DNA from: an uncultured Dysosmobacter sp.
Lineage (GTDB): Bacteria; Bacillota; Clostridia; Oscillospirales; Oscillospiraceae
Length of the DNA: 30,907 nucleotides
Direction of reading: 5' to 3'
Assembly: GCA_934563745.1 (NCBI GenBank)
Contig: CAKTHE010000026.1
Location: 1 to 30,907, forward strand
Both the position numbers and the translations under genes were made by a program. Below, in pieces: positions 1-7,659 of the stretch. A model generated the notes under the pieces. That model was not told the DNA's origin. It worked only from the letters and a program-made list of their open reading frames with translations, and did no database searches. How positions within the stretch are numbered: the first letter of the stretch is position 1; the number at the start of each line of letters is the position of its first letter.

Positions 1-300
1 ATCATTGCCCGGCCGAAGCTGCTGCTGCTGGACGAGCCCACCACCGCCCTGGACGTGACCATTCAGGCACAGATTCTGGAGCTTTTAAAGCGGCTCAACG
101 CGGAATCCGGCATTGCGATGCTGTTCATTTCGCACAACCTGAATGTGGTGCGGAAGCTCTGCACTCGCGTGGCGGTGATGCAGCGGGGCGTTTTGGTGGA
201 AGAAGGGGAGACGGACCGGGTCTTTTACCACCCGGAGCATCCGTATACCCGGCGGCTGATTGCCGCCATCCCCACCCGGACCCGAAAGGAGGAAGGCTGA
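1..300 (+). CDS. ABC transporter ATP-binding protein, Dpp/Opp/Nik family (5' end missing)
   Basis: Only the last 99 codons are in the window; the frame is open from base 1. The visible part begins just before Walker B ([12 protein letters not shown]), followed by the D-loop and the H-loop histidine (FISHNLNVV), and ends with the [15 protein letters not shown] segment typical of dipeptide/oligopeptide/nickel importer ATPases. It would hydrolyse ATP to power import of a peptide or a metal complex. The protein stops soon after the HPYT motif and lacks the long cysteine-containing C-terminal extension of OppD/DppD, which is more like the short NikD type (inference). Its stop codon overlaps the next start (TGATG at 298-302), so the two ATPases are translationally coupled partners; the permeases and binding protein are presumably upstream, outside the window. 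Confidence 0.9.
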   Translation: MIARPKLLLLDEPTTALDVTIQAQILELLKRLNAESGIAMLFISHNLNVVRKLCTRVAVMQRGVLVEEGETDRVFYHPEHPYTRRLIAAIPTRTRKEEG

Positions 301-1040
301 TGGACGGCGAGAAGCTGGTGCTTTCTGTGGAACATGTCACGGCGGGTTATCACAGCCGCCGGGGCCTTTTGCGGCGGGGGACCTTTCAGCCGGTTTTAAA
401 AGACGTCAGCTTTGAGGTGCACCACGGAGAAATTTTGGGCCTGGTGGGCGAATCCGGAACCGGAAAATCCACGCTGGCCCGGGTGATTCTGGGAATGCTG
501 ACGCCGGAGAGCGGACAGGTGATCCACTATACAAAGCGCCCCCAGATGGTTTTTCAGGATCCTTACAGTGCCTTGAATCCCGCCTATACGGTGGAGTGGA
601 TTCTGGAAGAGCCGCTGCGGATCTATGGAAAATACGACGCCGCAGAACGCCGCCGCAGGGTGGCGGAGATGCTGCGCAGGGTGGAATTGCCGGAGGAATG
701 CCTCAAGGCCCGGCCGGAAGAGCTTTCCGGCGGCCAGCGGCAGCGGGTCAGCATTGCCGCGGCCCTGATCCAGCGGCCGCAGTTTCTCATTGCCGACGAA
801 CCGGTCTCGGCGCTGGATGTGACGATTCAGGCGCAGATCCTGAAGCTGCTGCGGGATCTGCGGCAGGAGCTGGATCTTTCCTACCTGTTCATTTCCCACG
901 ATCTGAATGTAGTTTATCAGCTCTGCGATCGGGTGCTGGTCATGCGCAGCGGCGAGATCGTGGAGCAGGGGACGGTGGACGCGATTTTTGATCACCCGCA
1001 GCACCCCTATACCCGGCAGCTGCTGGCTGCCGCGCAGTGA
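300..1040 (+). CDS. ABC transporter ATP-binding protein, DppF/OppF/NikE-like
   Basis: A complete 246-residue single nucleotide-binding domain. Visible motifs: Walker [10 protein letters not shown] (about residues 50-58), Q-loop in [12 protein letters not shown], signature LSGGQ (142-146), Walker B FLIADE (162-167) and H-loop SHDLNVV, then [15 protein letters not shown] at the C-terminus. A ribosome binding site AAAGGAGG sits about 7 bases before the ATG, and the start overlaps the previous stop. It is the second ATPase of a peptide- or nickel-type importer. At 246 residues it is shorter than typical DppF/OppF (over 300) and near NikE size; it lacks the cysteine-bearing tail. The substrate cannot be read from an ATPase alone. 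Confidence 0.9.
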   Translation: MDGEKLVLSVEHVTAGYHSRRGLLRRGTFQPVLKDVSFEVHHGEILGLVGESGTGKSTLARVILGMLTPESGQVIHYTKRPQMVFQDPYSALNPAYTVEWILEEPLRIYGKYDAAERRRRVAEMLRRVELPEECLKARPEELSGGQRQRVSIAAALIQRPQFLIADEPVSALDVTIQAQILKLLRDLRQELDLSYLFISHDLNVVYQLCDRVLVMRSGEIVEQGTVDAIFDHPQHPYTRQLLAAAQ

Positions 1041-1054
1041 TACGGAGGCGCGGC

Positions 1055-2143
1055 GTGAAGGCTTTTTTTCTGCGGCACCGGAAGCTACACCTGGGGCTGC
1101 TGGCAGAGTTGGTCCTTTATGGGGTATTTTGCCTGGTCAGCCGGATCCCGTCTGCTGCGTCGCAGGCTGCGGCGGGGGCCCGGAGGGTGCGCCTTGCGTT
1201 GGCGGCGCTGAGCTATCGGGTCTCCTTTTCCGTGATGGAGCTGCTGTGCGGTCTGGTGGTCCTTCTGGCAGCGGCCTATTTACTGGGAACGGCCGTGGCT
1301 GTTTTGCGCCGGCCGGATAAACGGGGCAGACGACTGTACAGTGCGGCTCTGGGGGCGCTCTGCATCGCGGGCGGGATTTATCTGGGCTTTTGCTGGCTGT
1401 GGGGGATCTGCTATACTCAGCCCAGCTTTCAGGACCAGTCCGGCATACGGGCAGAGGCGGTTTCCACCCGGAAGCTGGAGGCAGTGACGGAGTATTTCGC
1501 CGATCAGCTTGCCCGGACCGCGCCGCAGGTGGAACGGGACGCGGACGGAGGGTTTTCCGTTTCCGTCTCTGCCATCTTAGCGCATTGCACCCAGGTGTAT
1601 GGCCCTCTGACCGAGCAGTATCCCTTCCTTGCCTTTGAGGACCCGGGTGTGAAGACCGTTCACTTTTCAAGGCTGATGAGCCGGCTGGACTTTACGGGGG
1701 TCTACTGCCCCTTTACCGGGGAGTCCAATGTCAATGTGGATGCCCCCGCCTGCCTGCTGCCCTCCACAGCGGCGCATGAGCTGGCGCACCAGCGGGGCTT
1801 TGCGTCGGAGCAGGAGTGCAATTTCATTTCGATCCTGGCCTGTACCCGCAGCGGCTTTGCGGAATATGCTTATTCCGGCTGGCTGCTGGGATACATCCAT
1901 CTTGCCAACGCCCTGTATCAGGCGGACCGGGCCGCGTGGCAGCGCATTACGGAGGCGCTGCCGGATTCGGTCCGGACGGATCTGTGGACCAACAATGCGT
2001 ATTGGGCGCAGTTTCAGGAAAGTGGCATCAAGAAGGCTTCCAACGCCGTGTACGACCGCTTTTTGAAAAGCTACGGCGTGGAAGAGGGCATGCGCTCTTA
2101 CGGCATGGTGGTGGATCTGCTGGTGGCCTATCCCTGGGCGTGA
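1055..2143 (+). CDS. DUF3810-type membrane protein with HExxH zinc-peptidase motif
   Basis: A 362-363 residue protein. GTG at 1055 is chosen because GGAGG (1044-1048) lies 6 bases upstream; the in-frame GTG at 1037 overlaps the previous gene and has no Shine-Dalgarno. The N-terminal third holds three hydrophobic segments (HLGLLAELVLYGVFCLV; MELLCGLVVLLAAAYLLG; AALGALCIAGGIYLGFCWLWG). The remainder contains HELAH at about residues 241-245, followed by a GFASEQECNF segment with downstream acidic residues, the arrangement of a gluzincin-like metalloprotease. The family is one of unknown function (DUF3810); protease activity is inference from the motif. It immediately follows the ABC ATPases (15 bp from their stop), so is probably cotranscribed with them, and a strong terminator follows at 2246. 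Confidence 0.75.
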   Translation: MKAFFLRHRKLHLGLLAELVLYGVFCLVSRIPSAASQAAAGARRVRLALAALSYRVSFSVMELLCGLVVLLAAAYLLGTAVAVLRRPDKRGRRLYSAALGALCIAGGIYLGFCWLWGICYTQPSFQDQSGIRAEAVSTRKLEAVTEYFADQLARTAPQVERDADGGFSVSVSAILAHCTQVYGPLTEQYPFLAFEDPGVKTVHFSRLMSRLDFTGVYCPFTGESNVNVDAPACLLPSTAAHELAHQRGFASEQECNFISILACTRSGFAEYAYSGWLLGYIHLANALYQADRAAWQRITEALPDSVRTDLWTNNAYWAQFQESGIKKASNAVYDRFLKSYGVEEGMRSYGMVVDLLVAYPWA

Positions 2144-2245
2144 GGTCCGCCGTGCAACGGAAAGCCGCGGCCGGTTTCGGACGCGGGAAGGCCCGGAAGA
2201 GCGATGGGAAAAGCGCCCCGCCTTTGGTCGGGCCAATTAAATAAC

Positions 2246-2285
2246 AAATCCTGCCCGGGGTAATACCCCGGGCAGGATTTTGCAT
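2246..2285. terminator. Bidirectional intrinsic terminator
   Basis: Perfect stem of about 14 bp (AAATCCTGCCCGGGGT / ACCCCGGGCAGGATTT) with a 3-base loop AAT, followed on the + strand by TTTTGCATTTT and on the - strand by a T-rich run. It ends the ABC-DUF3810 operon and can also serve the small minus-strand gene at 2350-2550. Confidence 0.85.
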
Positions 2286-2349
2286 TTTGTGCCGATACAA
2301 AGAAGATCCCTTTGTCGAAGGACGGCCGACAAAAAACGGAGGGTGGCTC

Positions 2350-2550
2350 CTACCGATCTTCTTCCGAACGGTATTTTCGAAACCATCGGGCAAAAGCCAC
2401 GATCCATATGAGAGCGGTGAGAACATTCAATAGAAAGAGGTTGGGGGAGGAGTCGTATTCCGCACGCACGGCACCCAGGATGACGCGGATCGTCCACAAA
2501 ATTGCGCACAGTCCGTAAAGCACCAGGGTAATTCGTCTTGGCTTCTTCAT
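2350..2550 (-). CDS. Small two-helix membrane protein, unknown function
   Basis: A 66-residue protein starting MKKPRRITLVLYG. The start is fixed by a ribosome binding site TAAGGAGG 5 bases before the ATG at 2550; a longer open frame upstream is not supported. Two hydrophobic stretches (about residues 7-28 and 41-57), a positively charged N-terminus and a charged C-terminus (RKYRSEEDR) suggest a small integral membrane protein with both ends on the cytoplasmic side. I do not recognise the family. It stands alone between two terminators, facing away from the ABC operon. Confidence 0.65.
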   Translation of the reverse strand: MKKPRRITLVLYGLCAILWTIRVILGAVRAEYDSSPNLFLLNVLTALIWIVAFARWFRKYRSEEDR

Positions 2551-2638
2551 AGGTTCCTCCTTATGACGGCCTGGCTGCCGGCCGGATAATTTCAGTGGGG
2601 GAAGAATCCTGCACATGCGCCTGCGGCCTTTTGTGCGG

Positions 2639-2674
2639 AACGCGCTGCCCCGGCCGGGCGGCGCGTTTGTTTTT
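2639..2674 (+). terminator. Hairpin plus U-tract, orphan on the + strand
   Basis: AACGCGC pairs with GCGCGTT across an inner GCCC-CGGCC-GGGC stem, followed by TGTTTTT on the + strand. On the - strand the hairpin has no U-tract, so it is a poor recR terminator in that direction. No + strand gene lies directly upstream. Confidence 0.5.
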
Positions 2675-2698
2675 CTGCCGGAAGAAACGGTGCGCCGC

Positions 2699-3301
2699 TC
2701 AGATGTCCCGCCGGCCCTCCAGCGCCCGCATCAGCGTTGCGTCATCAGCAAATTCCAGATGACCGCCCACGGGGATCCCATAGGCCAGCCGGGTGACGCG
2801 GACCCCGAAGGGGCGCAGCAGGCGGGCAATGTACATGGCGGTGGCCTCCCCCTCGGTATCCGGGTTGGTGGCCATAATGACCTCGCGGATGTCCCCCTTG
2901 GAGACCCGCTCCACCAGGGATTTGATCTGCAGGTCATCCGGCCCTACGTGATTCATGGGGGAGATGACGCCGTGCAGCACGTGATAGTGGCCGTTGAACT
3001 CCCGGGAGCGCTCGATGGCCACCACATCCCGGGGATCGGCCACCACACAGATGACGCCGGCATCCCGCCGGGGAGAGGCACAGATGGAGCATACGCCGCC
3101 TCCGGCGGTAAAGTTTTGGCAGATGGGACAGCAGGTGACGTTCTTTTTGGCGTTGACAATGGCATCGGCAAAGGCCTGGGCCTCCTCTTCCGAAAGACTC
3201 AGCACGTGAAAGGCCAGCCGCTGGGCGGATTTGCCGCCGATCCCGGGCAGCTTGGCAAACTGCTCCACCAGATTTTCCAGGGGAGCGGGAAAGTATTCCA
3301 T
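2699..3301 (-). CDS. recR: Recombination mediator protein RecR
   Basis: 200 residues, the usual RecR length. N-terminal helix-hairpin-helix region (LPGIGGKSAQRLAFH, about 18-32), a C4 zinc finger (C58-x2-C61, C71-x2-C74) and a Toprim domain (ICVVADPRDVVAIE through GVRVTRLAYGIPVGG). RecR acts with RecF/RecO in loading RecA at gapped DNA in the cytoplasm. The start ATG at 3301 is preceded by GAGGAGG about 12 bases upstream. It lies 28 bp after rpe and is likely cotranscribed with it, an unusual pairing, since recR usually follows dnaX and a YbaB-type gene; neither is present here. Confidence 0.96.
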   Translation of the reverse strand: MEYFPAPLENLVEQFAKLPGIGGKSAQRLAFHVLSLSEEEAQAFADAIVNAKKNVTCCPICQNFTAGGGVCSICASPRRDAGVICVVADPRDVVAIERSREFNGHYHVLHGVISPMNHVGPDDLQIKSLVERVSKGDIREVIMATNPDTEGEATAMYIARLLRPFGVRVTRLAYGIPVGGHLEFADDATLMRALEGRRDI

Positions 3302-3329
3302 GGGTTCAAAACCTCCTCAAGGGGCGCGT

Positions 3330-3980
3330 TCAGCCGCGGCCCCGCAGCTGGGCAATGCGGGCGGGAAGATCTTCCGCCTTGTAGACGGCGCTGCCGGCGA
3401 CCAGCACGTTGGCGCCCGCGTCGATACAGGCCTGACAGGTGTCCGGACCGACGCCGCCATCCACCTCCAGCTCGCAGGGGCGGCCGCTTTGGTCGATCCA
3501 GCCGCGGATGGTACGCACCTTCGGAAGCTGATCGGCCATAAAGCTCTGTCCGCCGAAGCCCGGCTCCACCGTCATGACCAGCACCAGATCCACTTCCGGA
3601 AGAAACGGCAGCACCGCTTCGGCCCGCGTATTGGGCTTGAGCACGACGCCAGCCCGTTTCCCCTTGGCGTGCACGGCGGCGATGGCCCGGTGCAGCGCCT
3701 CCGGCGTATCGGACTCCACATGGACGGTGACCAGATCGGCCCCGGCGTCGCAGAATTGTTCCACATACCGGCCCGGCTGGACGATCATCAGATGCACGTC
3801 CAGCGGGAGCACCGTGACCGGGCGAATGGATTTGACCACCGGGATCCCGATGGTGATGTTGGGAACAAAGATCCCATCCATCACATCGACATGGACGTAG
3901 TCCGCCGCAGCGATCCGCTGAATATCCCGTTCCAGATTGGCAAAATCCGCCGACAGGATCGAGGGAGCAATTTTGATCAT
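3330..3980 (-). CDS. rpe: Ribulose-phosphate 3-epimerase
   Basis: 216 residues with the complete (beta/alpha)8-barrel signatures: MIKIAPSILSADFANL at the N-terminus, HVDVMDGIFVPN (metal-binding His and Asp), DLVTVHVES, MTVEPGFGGQSF and the phosphate-binding EVDGGVG. It interconverts ribulose-5-phosphate and xylulose-5-phosphate in the pentose phosphate pathway. A ribosome binding site GAGGT lies 7 bases before the ATG. A 373-base non-coding stretch precedes it and recR follows. Confidence 0.96.
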   Translation of the reverse strand: MIKIAPSILSADFANLERDIQRIAAADYVHVDVMDGIFVPNITIGIPVVKSIRPVTVLPLDVHLMIVQPGRYVEQFCDAGADLVTVHVESDTPEALHRAIAAVHAKGKRAGVVLKPNTRAEAVLPFLPEVDLVLVMTVEPGFGGQSFMADQLPKVRTIRGWIDQSGRPCELEVDGGVGPDTCQACIDAGANVLVAGSAVYKAEDLPARIAQLRGRG

Positions 3981-4255
3981 GATAGGACCTCATTTCTTTC
4001 ACAAAGAGCGGGGCTTTGCCGGGACGGGCCCTTCCGGCCCGGTGACCGCCCGGGGCGGACGGTCATAGACTGCTGTGAGCGGCTGTGCGTCCCGTTGAAG
4101 AGCATCTTCCCGCGCAGCAGCCGGCCCCACGGAGGCGCCGCCGCTTTTTTGAATAGGATAGCCGGCGGGGAGGGGCACTTTCCCGCCGGCTGTCCGGCTG
4201 TGCCGGGCGAAACGACGGAAAAGCGGGGGCTCCCTGTATGGCTTATACATCATTT
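3981..4255 (-). other. Long GC-rich non-coding leader upstream of rpe
   Basis: No coding frame with a credible ribosome binding site is visible between the promoter at 4256-4284 and the rpe start, giving a predicted untranslated leader of about 270 nt. It holds a strong hairpin (GCCGGCGGG at 4161-4169 pairing with CCCGCCGGC at 4182-4190) and other GC-rich inverted segments such as GGACGG/CCGTCC near rpe. No T-box motif or riboswitch consensus that I know is recognisable. Confidence 0.4.
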
Positions 4256-4284
4256 ATTTTAACAAACTGCCGTGTGAAAAGCAA
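4256..4284 (-). promoter_or_regulatory. Candidate sigma-70-type promoter for rpe-recR
   Basis: On the - strand, TTGCTT (4279-4284) and TAAAAT (4256-4261) are separated by exactly 17 bases. It sits just downstream of the dehydratase terminator and is the only good promoter match before rpe. Confidence 0.55.
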
Positions 4285-4300
4285 GTGCGGGCCGGGGCGC

Positions 4301-4336
4301 AAAAAGTTCCGGGCCTGCACGGGGCAGGCCCGGAAC
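4301..4336 (-). terminator. Intrinsic terminator of the IlvD-family gene
   Basis: On the - strand GTTCCGGGCCTGC pairs perfectly with GCAGGCCCGGAAC over a 5-base loop and is followed by TTTTTGCG. It lies 18 bp past the dehydratase stop. Confidence 0.88.
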
Positions 4337-4353
4337 CGAAATGCCAATAAAGC

Positions 4354-6054
4354 TTATTCCTCGTCGAAATCGTCCTTCAGGACGGCGCCCTCAGCCGCGG
4401 AGCTGACCAGGTGTGCATATCTGGACAGATAGCCGCGCAGACCCTTGTGGGGCGTGTAGTGCCACTCGGCGCGGCGGCGGGCCAGCTCCTCGTCGGAAAC
4501 ATGGAGCTCCAGCTTCTTCTCGTATACGTCGATGGTGATCTGATCGCCATCCCGGACCAGAGCGATGGGGCCGCCTGCGGCCGCCTCGGGAGAGATGTGG
4601 CCCACGAAGCAGCCGTTGTTGGTGCCGGAGAAGCGGCCGTCGGTGATCAGGGCGGTGGTCTTCGCCATGCCCAGACCGTTGAGCATCTTCAGGGGCAGAT
4701 ACATTTCACGCATGCCGGGGCCGCCCTTGGGGCCTTCGTAACGGACCACCAGGACCGTGCCCGGGGTGACCTTGCCGGCCTTCAGAGCTTCCAGGCAGGC
4801 ATGCTCACCGTCGAAGCACATGGCCGTGCCGGTGAAGCGGCGGGCTTCCTCTGCGATGGCGGCGGGCTTGGCCACACCGGTCTCCGGGGCCAGGTTGCCG
4901 CGCATGATGGCCAGGCCACCCAGGGTGCTGTGGGGATTGTCCAGGGTGCGGATCATGTCGGGATTCTTGGGATAGAAGCTGTAGGCCGCATCCAGGTTTT
5001 CATCCAGCGTGCGGACATCCACGGTCATCACGTCGGTGTGCAGATACTTGCGGATCTGCTTTTCCACCTCGGGAATGCCGCCGGCCTTGTACAGGTCCTC
5101 GCAGTCATAGTCGTTGGAGGCGGGATTGACCTTGGCGATATGGGGGATCAGCTCGCTGTACTTATCAAAGGTCTCCATCACCTTGGCGGCGTCAAAGCCC
5201 AACTCATGGGCGATGGCACAGGTATGGATCACGGCGTTGGTGGAGCCGCCCACGGCCATCATGACCATGATCGCATTTTCAATAGCGTCCCAGGTCATGA
5301 TCTGACGGGAGGAGATCTCCTTCTGGACCATTTCCACGATCTTCTCGCCGCTCTTCACGGCGGCGCGCATCCGGTCGTTGTAGACGGCGGGGATCATGCT
5401 GGTGCCGGACAGCGTCATGCCCAGCGCTTCGCCCAGAACGGTCATGGAGTTGGCGGTGCCCATGAACTGGCAGGAACCGCAGGTGGGGTTGCACCACTGC
5501 GTCAGAGCCTGCAGCTGCTGCTCGGTGATCTCACCGTTCTGATACTGGCCCAGACCTTCGGAGATGGTGGTGGTGTTGGTGCGGAACTTCTTGCCGAAAG
5601 GAGGCGCAGAAATGGTGGGTCCGCTGGGAACGAAGATGCAGGGGATATCCAGACGGGCAGCCGCCATCAGCATGCCGGGAATGATTTTGTCGCAGCCGGC
5701 CAGCAGGACCAGACCGTCCAGCTTGTGGGCGCGGGCCTGGATCTCAACGGCGTCGGCAATGTTGTCGCGGGAGGGAAGCACATAATAAGCGCCGCGGTGG
5801 TTGTCGGAAATACCGTCGCAGCAGGCAATGGTGCCGAACTCAACGGGGGTGCCGCCGGCCCGGTAAATGCCGAACTTCACCTGCTCGGCAACCTTGCGCA
5901 GGTTGTTGTGGCCGGAAACCATTTCGTTGTAGGAGTTGGCGATACCAATGATCGGACGGCTCAGGTCATCGTCGCTCAAAGCGTTGGCCTTATAGCAGGT
6001 CTTGTTGGAGAGCAGATCAAACGAGTTGAATGCGCCGATGTCTTTCTTATACAT
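4354..6054 (-). CDS. ilvD: IlvD/Edd-family dehydratase (dihydroxy-acid dehydratase-like)
   Basis: 566 residues from the ATG at 6054, which has GAGAGGT 7 bases upstream. Family motifs: GCDKIIPGMLM (Cys121), NPTCGSCQFMGTANSM (Cys192, Cys195), AVGGSTNAV, RYEGPKGGPGM and ITDGRFSG. The position that carries a first Fe-S cysteine in [2Fe-2S]-type enzymes reads VSGHNNLR here, as in E. coli-type [4Fe-4S] dehydratases. The canonical reaction is dehydration of 2,3-dihydroxy-acids to 2-oxo-acids in valine/isoleucine synthesis. However, the segment CDGISDNHRGAYYVLPSR is diverged from usual IlvD (normally DGI-MGH-GM-YSLPSR), no other ilv/leu gene is nearby, and it sits at the end of a LarA/UxaA-type block. 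A sugar-acid or other hydroxy-acid dehydratase role is therefore a real alternative (inference). Confidence 0.85.
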   Translation of the reverse strand: MYKKDIGAFNSFDLLSNKTCYKANALSDDDLSRPIIGIANSYNEMVSGHNNLRKVAEQVKFGIYRAGGTPVEFGTIACCDGISDNHRGAYYVLPSRDNIADAVEIQARAHKLDGLVLLAGCDKIIPGMLMAAARLDIPCIFVPSGPTISAPPFGKKFRTNTTTISEGLGQYQNGEITEQQLQALTQWCNPTCGSCQFMGTANSMTVLGEALGMTLSGTSMIPAVYNDRMRAAVKSGEKIVEMVQKEISSRQIMTWDAIENAIMVMMAVGGSTNAVIHTCAIAHELGFDAAKVMETFDKYSELIPHIAKVNPASNDYDCEDLYKAGGIPEVEKQIRKYLHTDVMTVDVRTLDENLDAAYSFYPKNPDMIRTLDNPHSTLGGLAIMRGNLAPETGVAKPAAIAEEARRFTGTAMCFDGEHACLEALKAGKVTPGTVLVVRYEGPKGGPGMREMYLPLKMLNGLGMAKTTALITDGRFSGTNNGCFVGHISPEAAAGGPIALVRDGDQITIDVYEKKLELHVSDEELARRRAEWHYTPHKGLRGYLSRYAHLVSSAAEGAVLKDDFDEE

Positions 6055-6072
6055 GTTCTTACCTCTCTTTTT

Positions 6073-6100
6073 TATCATATTGATACGCACAAACATGCGT
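6073..6100. promoter_or_regulatory. Two adjacent palindromes at the dehydratase promoter region
   Basis: TATCA-TAT-TGATA (6073-6085) and ACGCA-N6-TGCGT (6085-6100) lie directly upstream of the 6054 start. The minus strand reads TATGAT within the first palindrome, a possible -10 element, but no convincing -35 is present. They could be operators; this is inference only. Confidence 0.3.
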
Positions 6101-6143
6101 AACTTACATACAAAAACGGCAACAAATCACGCGATGGAAAGGA

Positions 6144-6179
6144 GGCCGGCAGACCCCATGTGTTTGAAGCCTGCCGGCC
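6144..6179 (-). terminator. Weak terminator or processing hairpin after the LarA homologue
   Basis: GGCCGGCAG pairs with CTGCCGGCC over an 18-base loop, followed on the - strand by TCCTTTCC instead of a clean U-run. It may only attenuate transcription from the upstream operon into the ilvD-family gene. Confidence 0.4.
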
Positions 6180-6199
6180 ATTGGAAAGGAAAAGCGAAA

Positions 6200-7498
6200 T
6201 TAGTCGACGATCATGAAGCCGTTCTCATCGAACTTCATCTCTTCCGGCTCGCTGAGGATCTCCACCTCGGGGTTGTTCTTCAGCTCATCGTAATAAGCCT
6301 CGGAAACCTCGATCTCCTCCATGTGCAGGGTATCCTTGATGTGGACAACCTTGGCCTTGGAGAAGTCGATCCCGTTGCAGGTGCGGATCGCGATGCGCAG
6401 GGCGTCACGGTCGGTCTCGGCGTAGACGGGGATCTTGCCGCCGTTGAGCATGGTGGCCGTCACGACGTTGATCCAGCTGGTCTCAAAGTCGATGTCGTTC
6501 AGGCAGCGGCGGGTGGTGATATCGGCATGGTTGATGCCGCAGCCGTTGTGATGGGTCTCTTCGGTCAGGCCGCGGATGAACATCTTCTTGCAGTTGATGA
6601 CATCCTCAAAGCCCTTGGAGTTGCTGCGCCCGGTGATGTTGGGGTCGGCACCGTTGCCGCTGATGTTCTTGCCGATCTGGTCGATGATCAGAACGTCCAT
6701 ATCGTGCATCTTGAACTTGGCGATCTTGGCCTTGGCGATCTCCAGCAGCTCGGCGTCCTTCTCCATGATCAGGTCCTTTTCCATGACCTCGATCTCGCTG
6801 ATGTCGTCATAGGCATTCTGCACGATGCCCACGCCGAAGGCGACGGGAGCGTGCTTGAGGAACTCCTCGCACACCTGGGGGATCCGCTCGGCGAAGGTGG
6901 GGAAGCCCATCATGTGGAACATGGAAGCGCCCTTGTGCTTGGCCAGGCCGATGGCGCACATCTTGGCCATGCCGCTTTCGTGCTTGCCGCGGAAGTCGGT
7001 GTGGGGCTTGACCTTGTTGAGGATGACGATGCCGTCAGACTCATAGGCGTACTTATCGCAATAAACGGGAGTGCCGTCATGCAGCGTGCTGATCTGCACC
7101 ACTTCCATGGAGGAATAGATGGGGCAGCCCATGGTCTCTTCCGTGATGCCGTACGTGGCGATCATCTCGCGCTGGCCCTCGGCCGTGCCGCCGCCGTGGC
7201 TGCCCATGGCGGGGATGATGAAGGGCTCGGCACCCCAGGACTTCAGGGTGTCCACGATGGTGCGGATGATGGTGTCCAGGTGGGGAATGCCGCGGCTGCC
7301 GGCGGTGATGCACAGGCGCTTGCCGCGATACTGCTCTTTGTTGTGCAGATTGGTCTCCATCTGCTGCTTGACCCAACCGGGAATGTCCTCAATCTTGGTG
7401 GGATCATAGATCTCACGGATCTTGAACATCTTGGGGATCTGGACATTCTCCATGCCCTCGATCTTAATGCTCATGGGGGGGAATTCGATGAATTTCAT
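6200..7498 (-). CDS. LarA-family (DUF2088) nickel-pincer racemase/epimerase homologue, divergent group
   Basis: 432 residues; ATG at 7498 with AAGGAGGT 9 bases upstream. It resembles LarA, the lactate racemase that carries a nickel-pincer nucleotide on a lysine, but is a diverged member. Candidate functional residues: His101 in MGSHGGGTAEGQ (equivalent of LarA His108), His166 in KPHTDFRG (His174), Lys179 in ESGMAKM (Lys184) and His188 in GLAKHKGA (His200). Assignment of the lysine is less certain because the spacing differs. Expected chemistry is hydride transfer to and from a carbinol carbon of a 2-hydroxy acid, so racemisation or C2 epimerisation; the substrate is unknown. No larB, larC or larE maturation gene is in the window, so the cofactor must be made elsewhere. 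It lies 161 bp after a second, more canonical LarA gene. Confidence 0.8.
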   Translation of the reverse strand: MKFIEFPPMSIKIEGMENVQIPKMFKIREIYDPTKIEDIPGWVKQQMETNLHNKEQYRGKRLCITAGSRGIPHLDTIIRTIVDTLKSWGAEPFIIPAMGSHGGGTAEGQREMIATYGITEETMGCPIYSSMEVVQISTLHDGTPVYCDKYAYESDGIVILNKVKPHTDFRGKHESGMAKMCAIGLAKHKGASMFHMMGFPTFAERIPQVCEEFLKHAPVAFGVGIVQNAYDDISEIEVMEKDLIMEKDAELLEIAKAKIAKFKMHDMDVLIIDQIGKNISGNGADPNITGRSNSKGFEDVINCKKMFIRGLTEETHHNGCGINHADITTRRCLNDIDFETSWINVVTATMLNGGKIPVYAETDRDALRIAIRTCNGIDFSKAKVVHIKDTLHMEEIEVSEAYYDELKNNPEVEILSEPEEMKFDENGFMIVD

Positions 7499-7659
7499 TG
7501 CGCTGTAACCTCCTTCAGAATGTTCCCGGACTTCCTGTCCGGGTTCGGAACCTCTCTTGTCCGGGGGAACGGACAAAGTTCCGGGTCTTGCGGGACTTCC
7601 TTTCCAATTTTGCCGGGGTTGGGGGTATCTGCAGGCGGAGCGCTCCGCCGATGCAGCGA
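7499..7659 (-). other. Structured spacer between the two LarA-family genes
   Basis: This 161-bp gap is unlike the 4-50 bp gaps elsewhere in the block and holds several inverted repeats on the - strand: the palindrome GCGGAGCGCTCCGC, CGGAAC..TGTCCG / CGGACA..GTTCCG, and CCCGGAC-N5-GTCCGGG close to the ribosome binding site. None has a U-tract. It may be an RNA processing or stability element (inference). Confidence 0.4.

Noticed and set aside
3999..4253. An 84-codon frame on the - strand in the rpe leader
   Set aside because: Its start would be close to or upstream of the predicted transcription start, there is no ribosome binding site and its composition is that of random GC-rich sequence.
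3981..4353. T-box or amino-acid riboswitch in the rpe leader
   Set aside because: The T-box AGGGTGGNACCGCG motif and other riboswitch cores I know were looked for on the - strand and not found; it is reported only as a structured leader.
4411..6102. A 563-codon open frame on the + strand opposite the dehydratase
   Set aside because: It is a shadow of the IlvD-family gene: it has no ribosome binding site and no recognisable motif, while the opposite strand encodes a clear enzyme.
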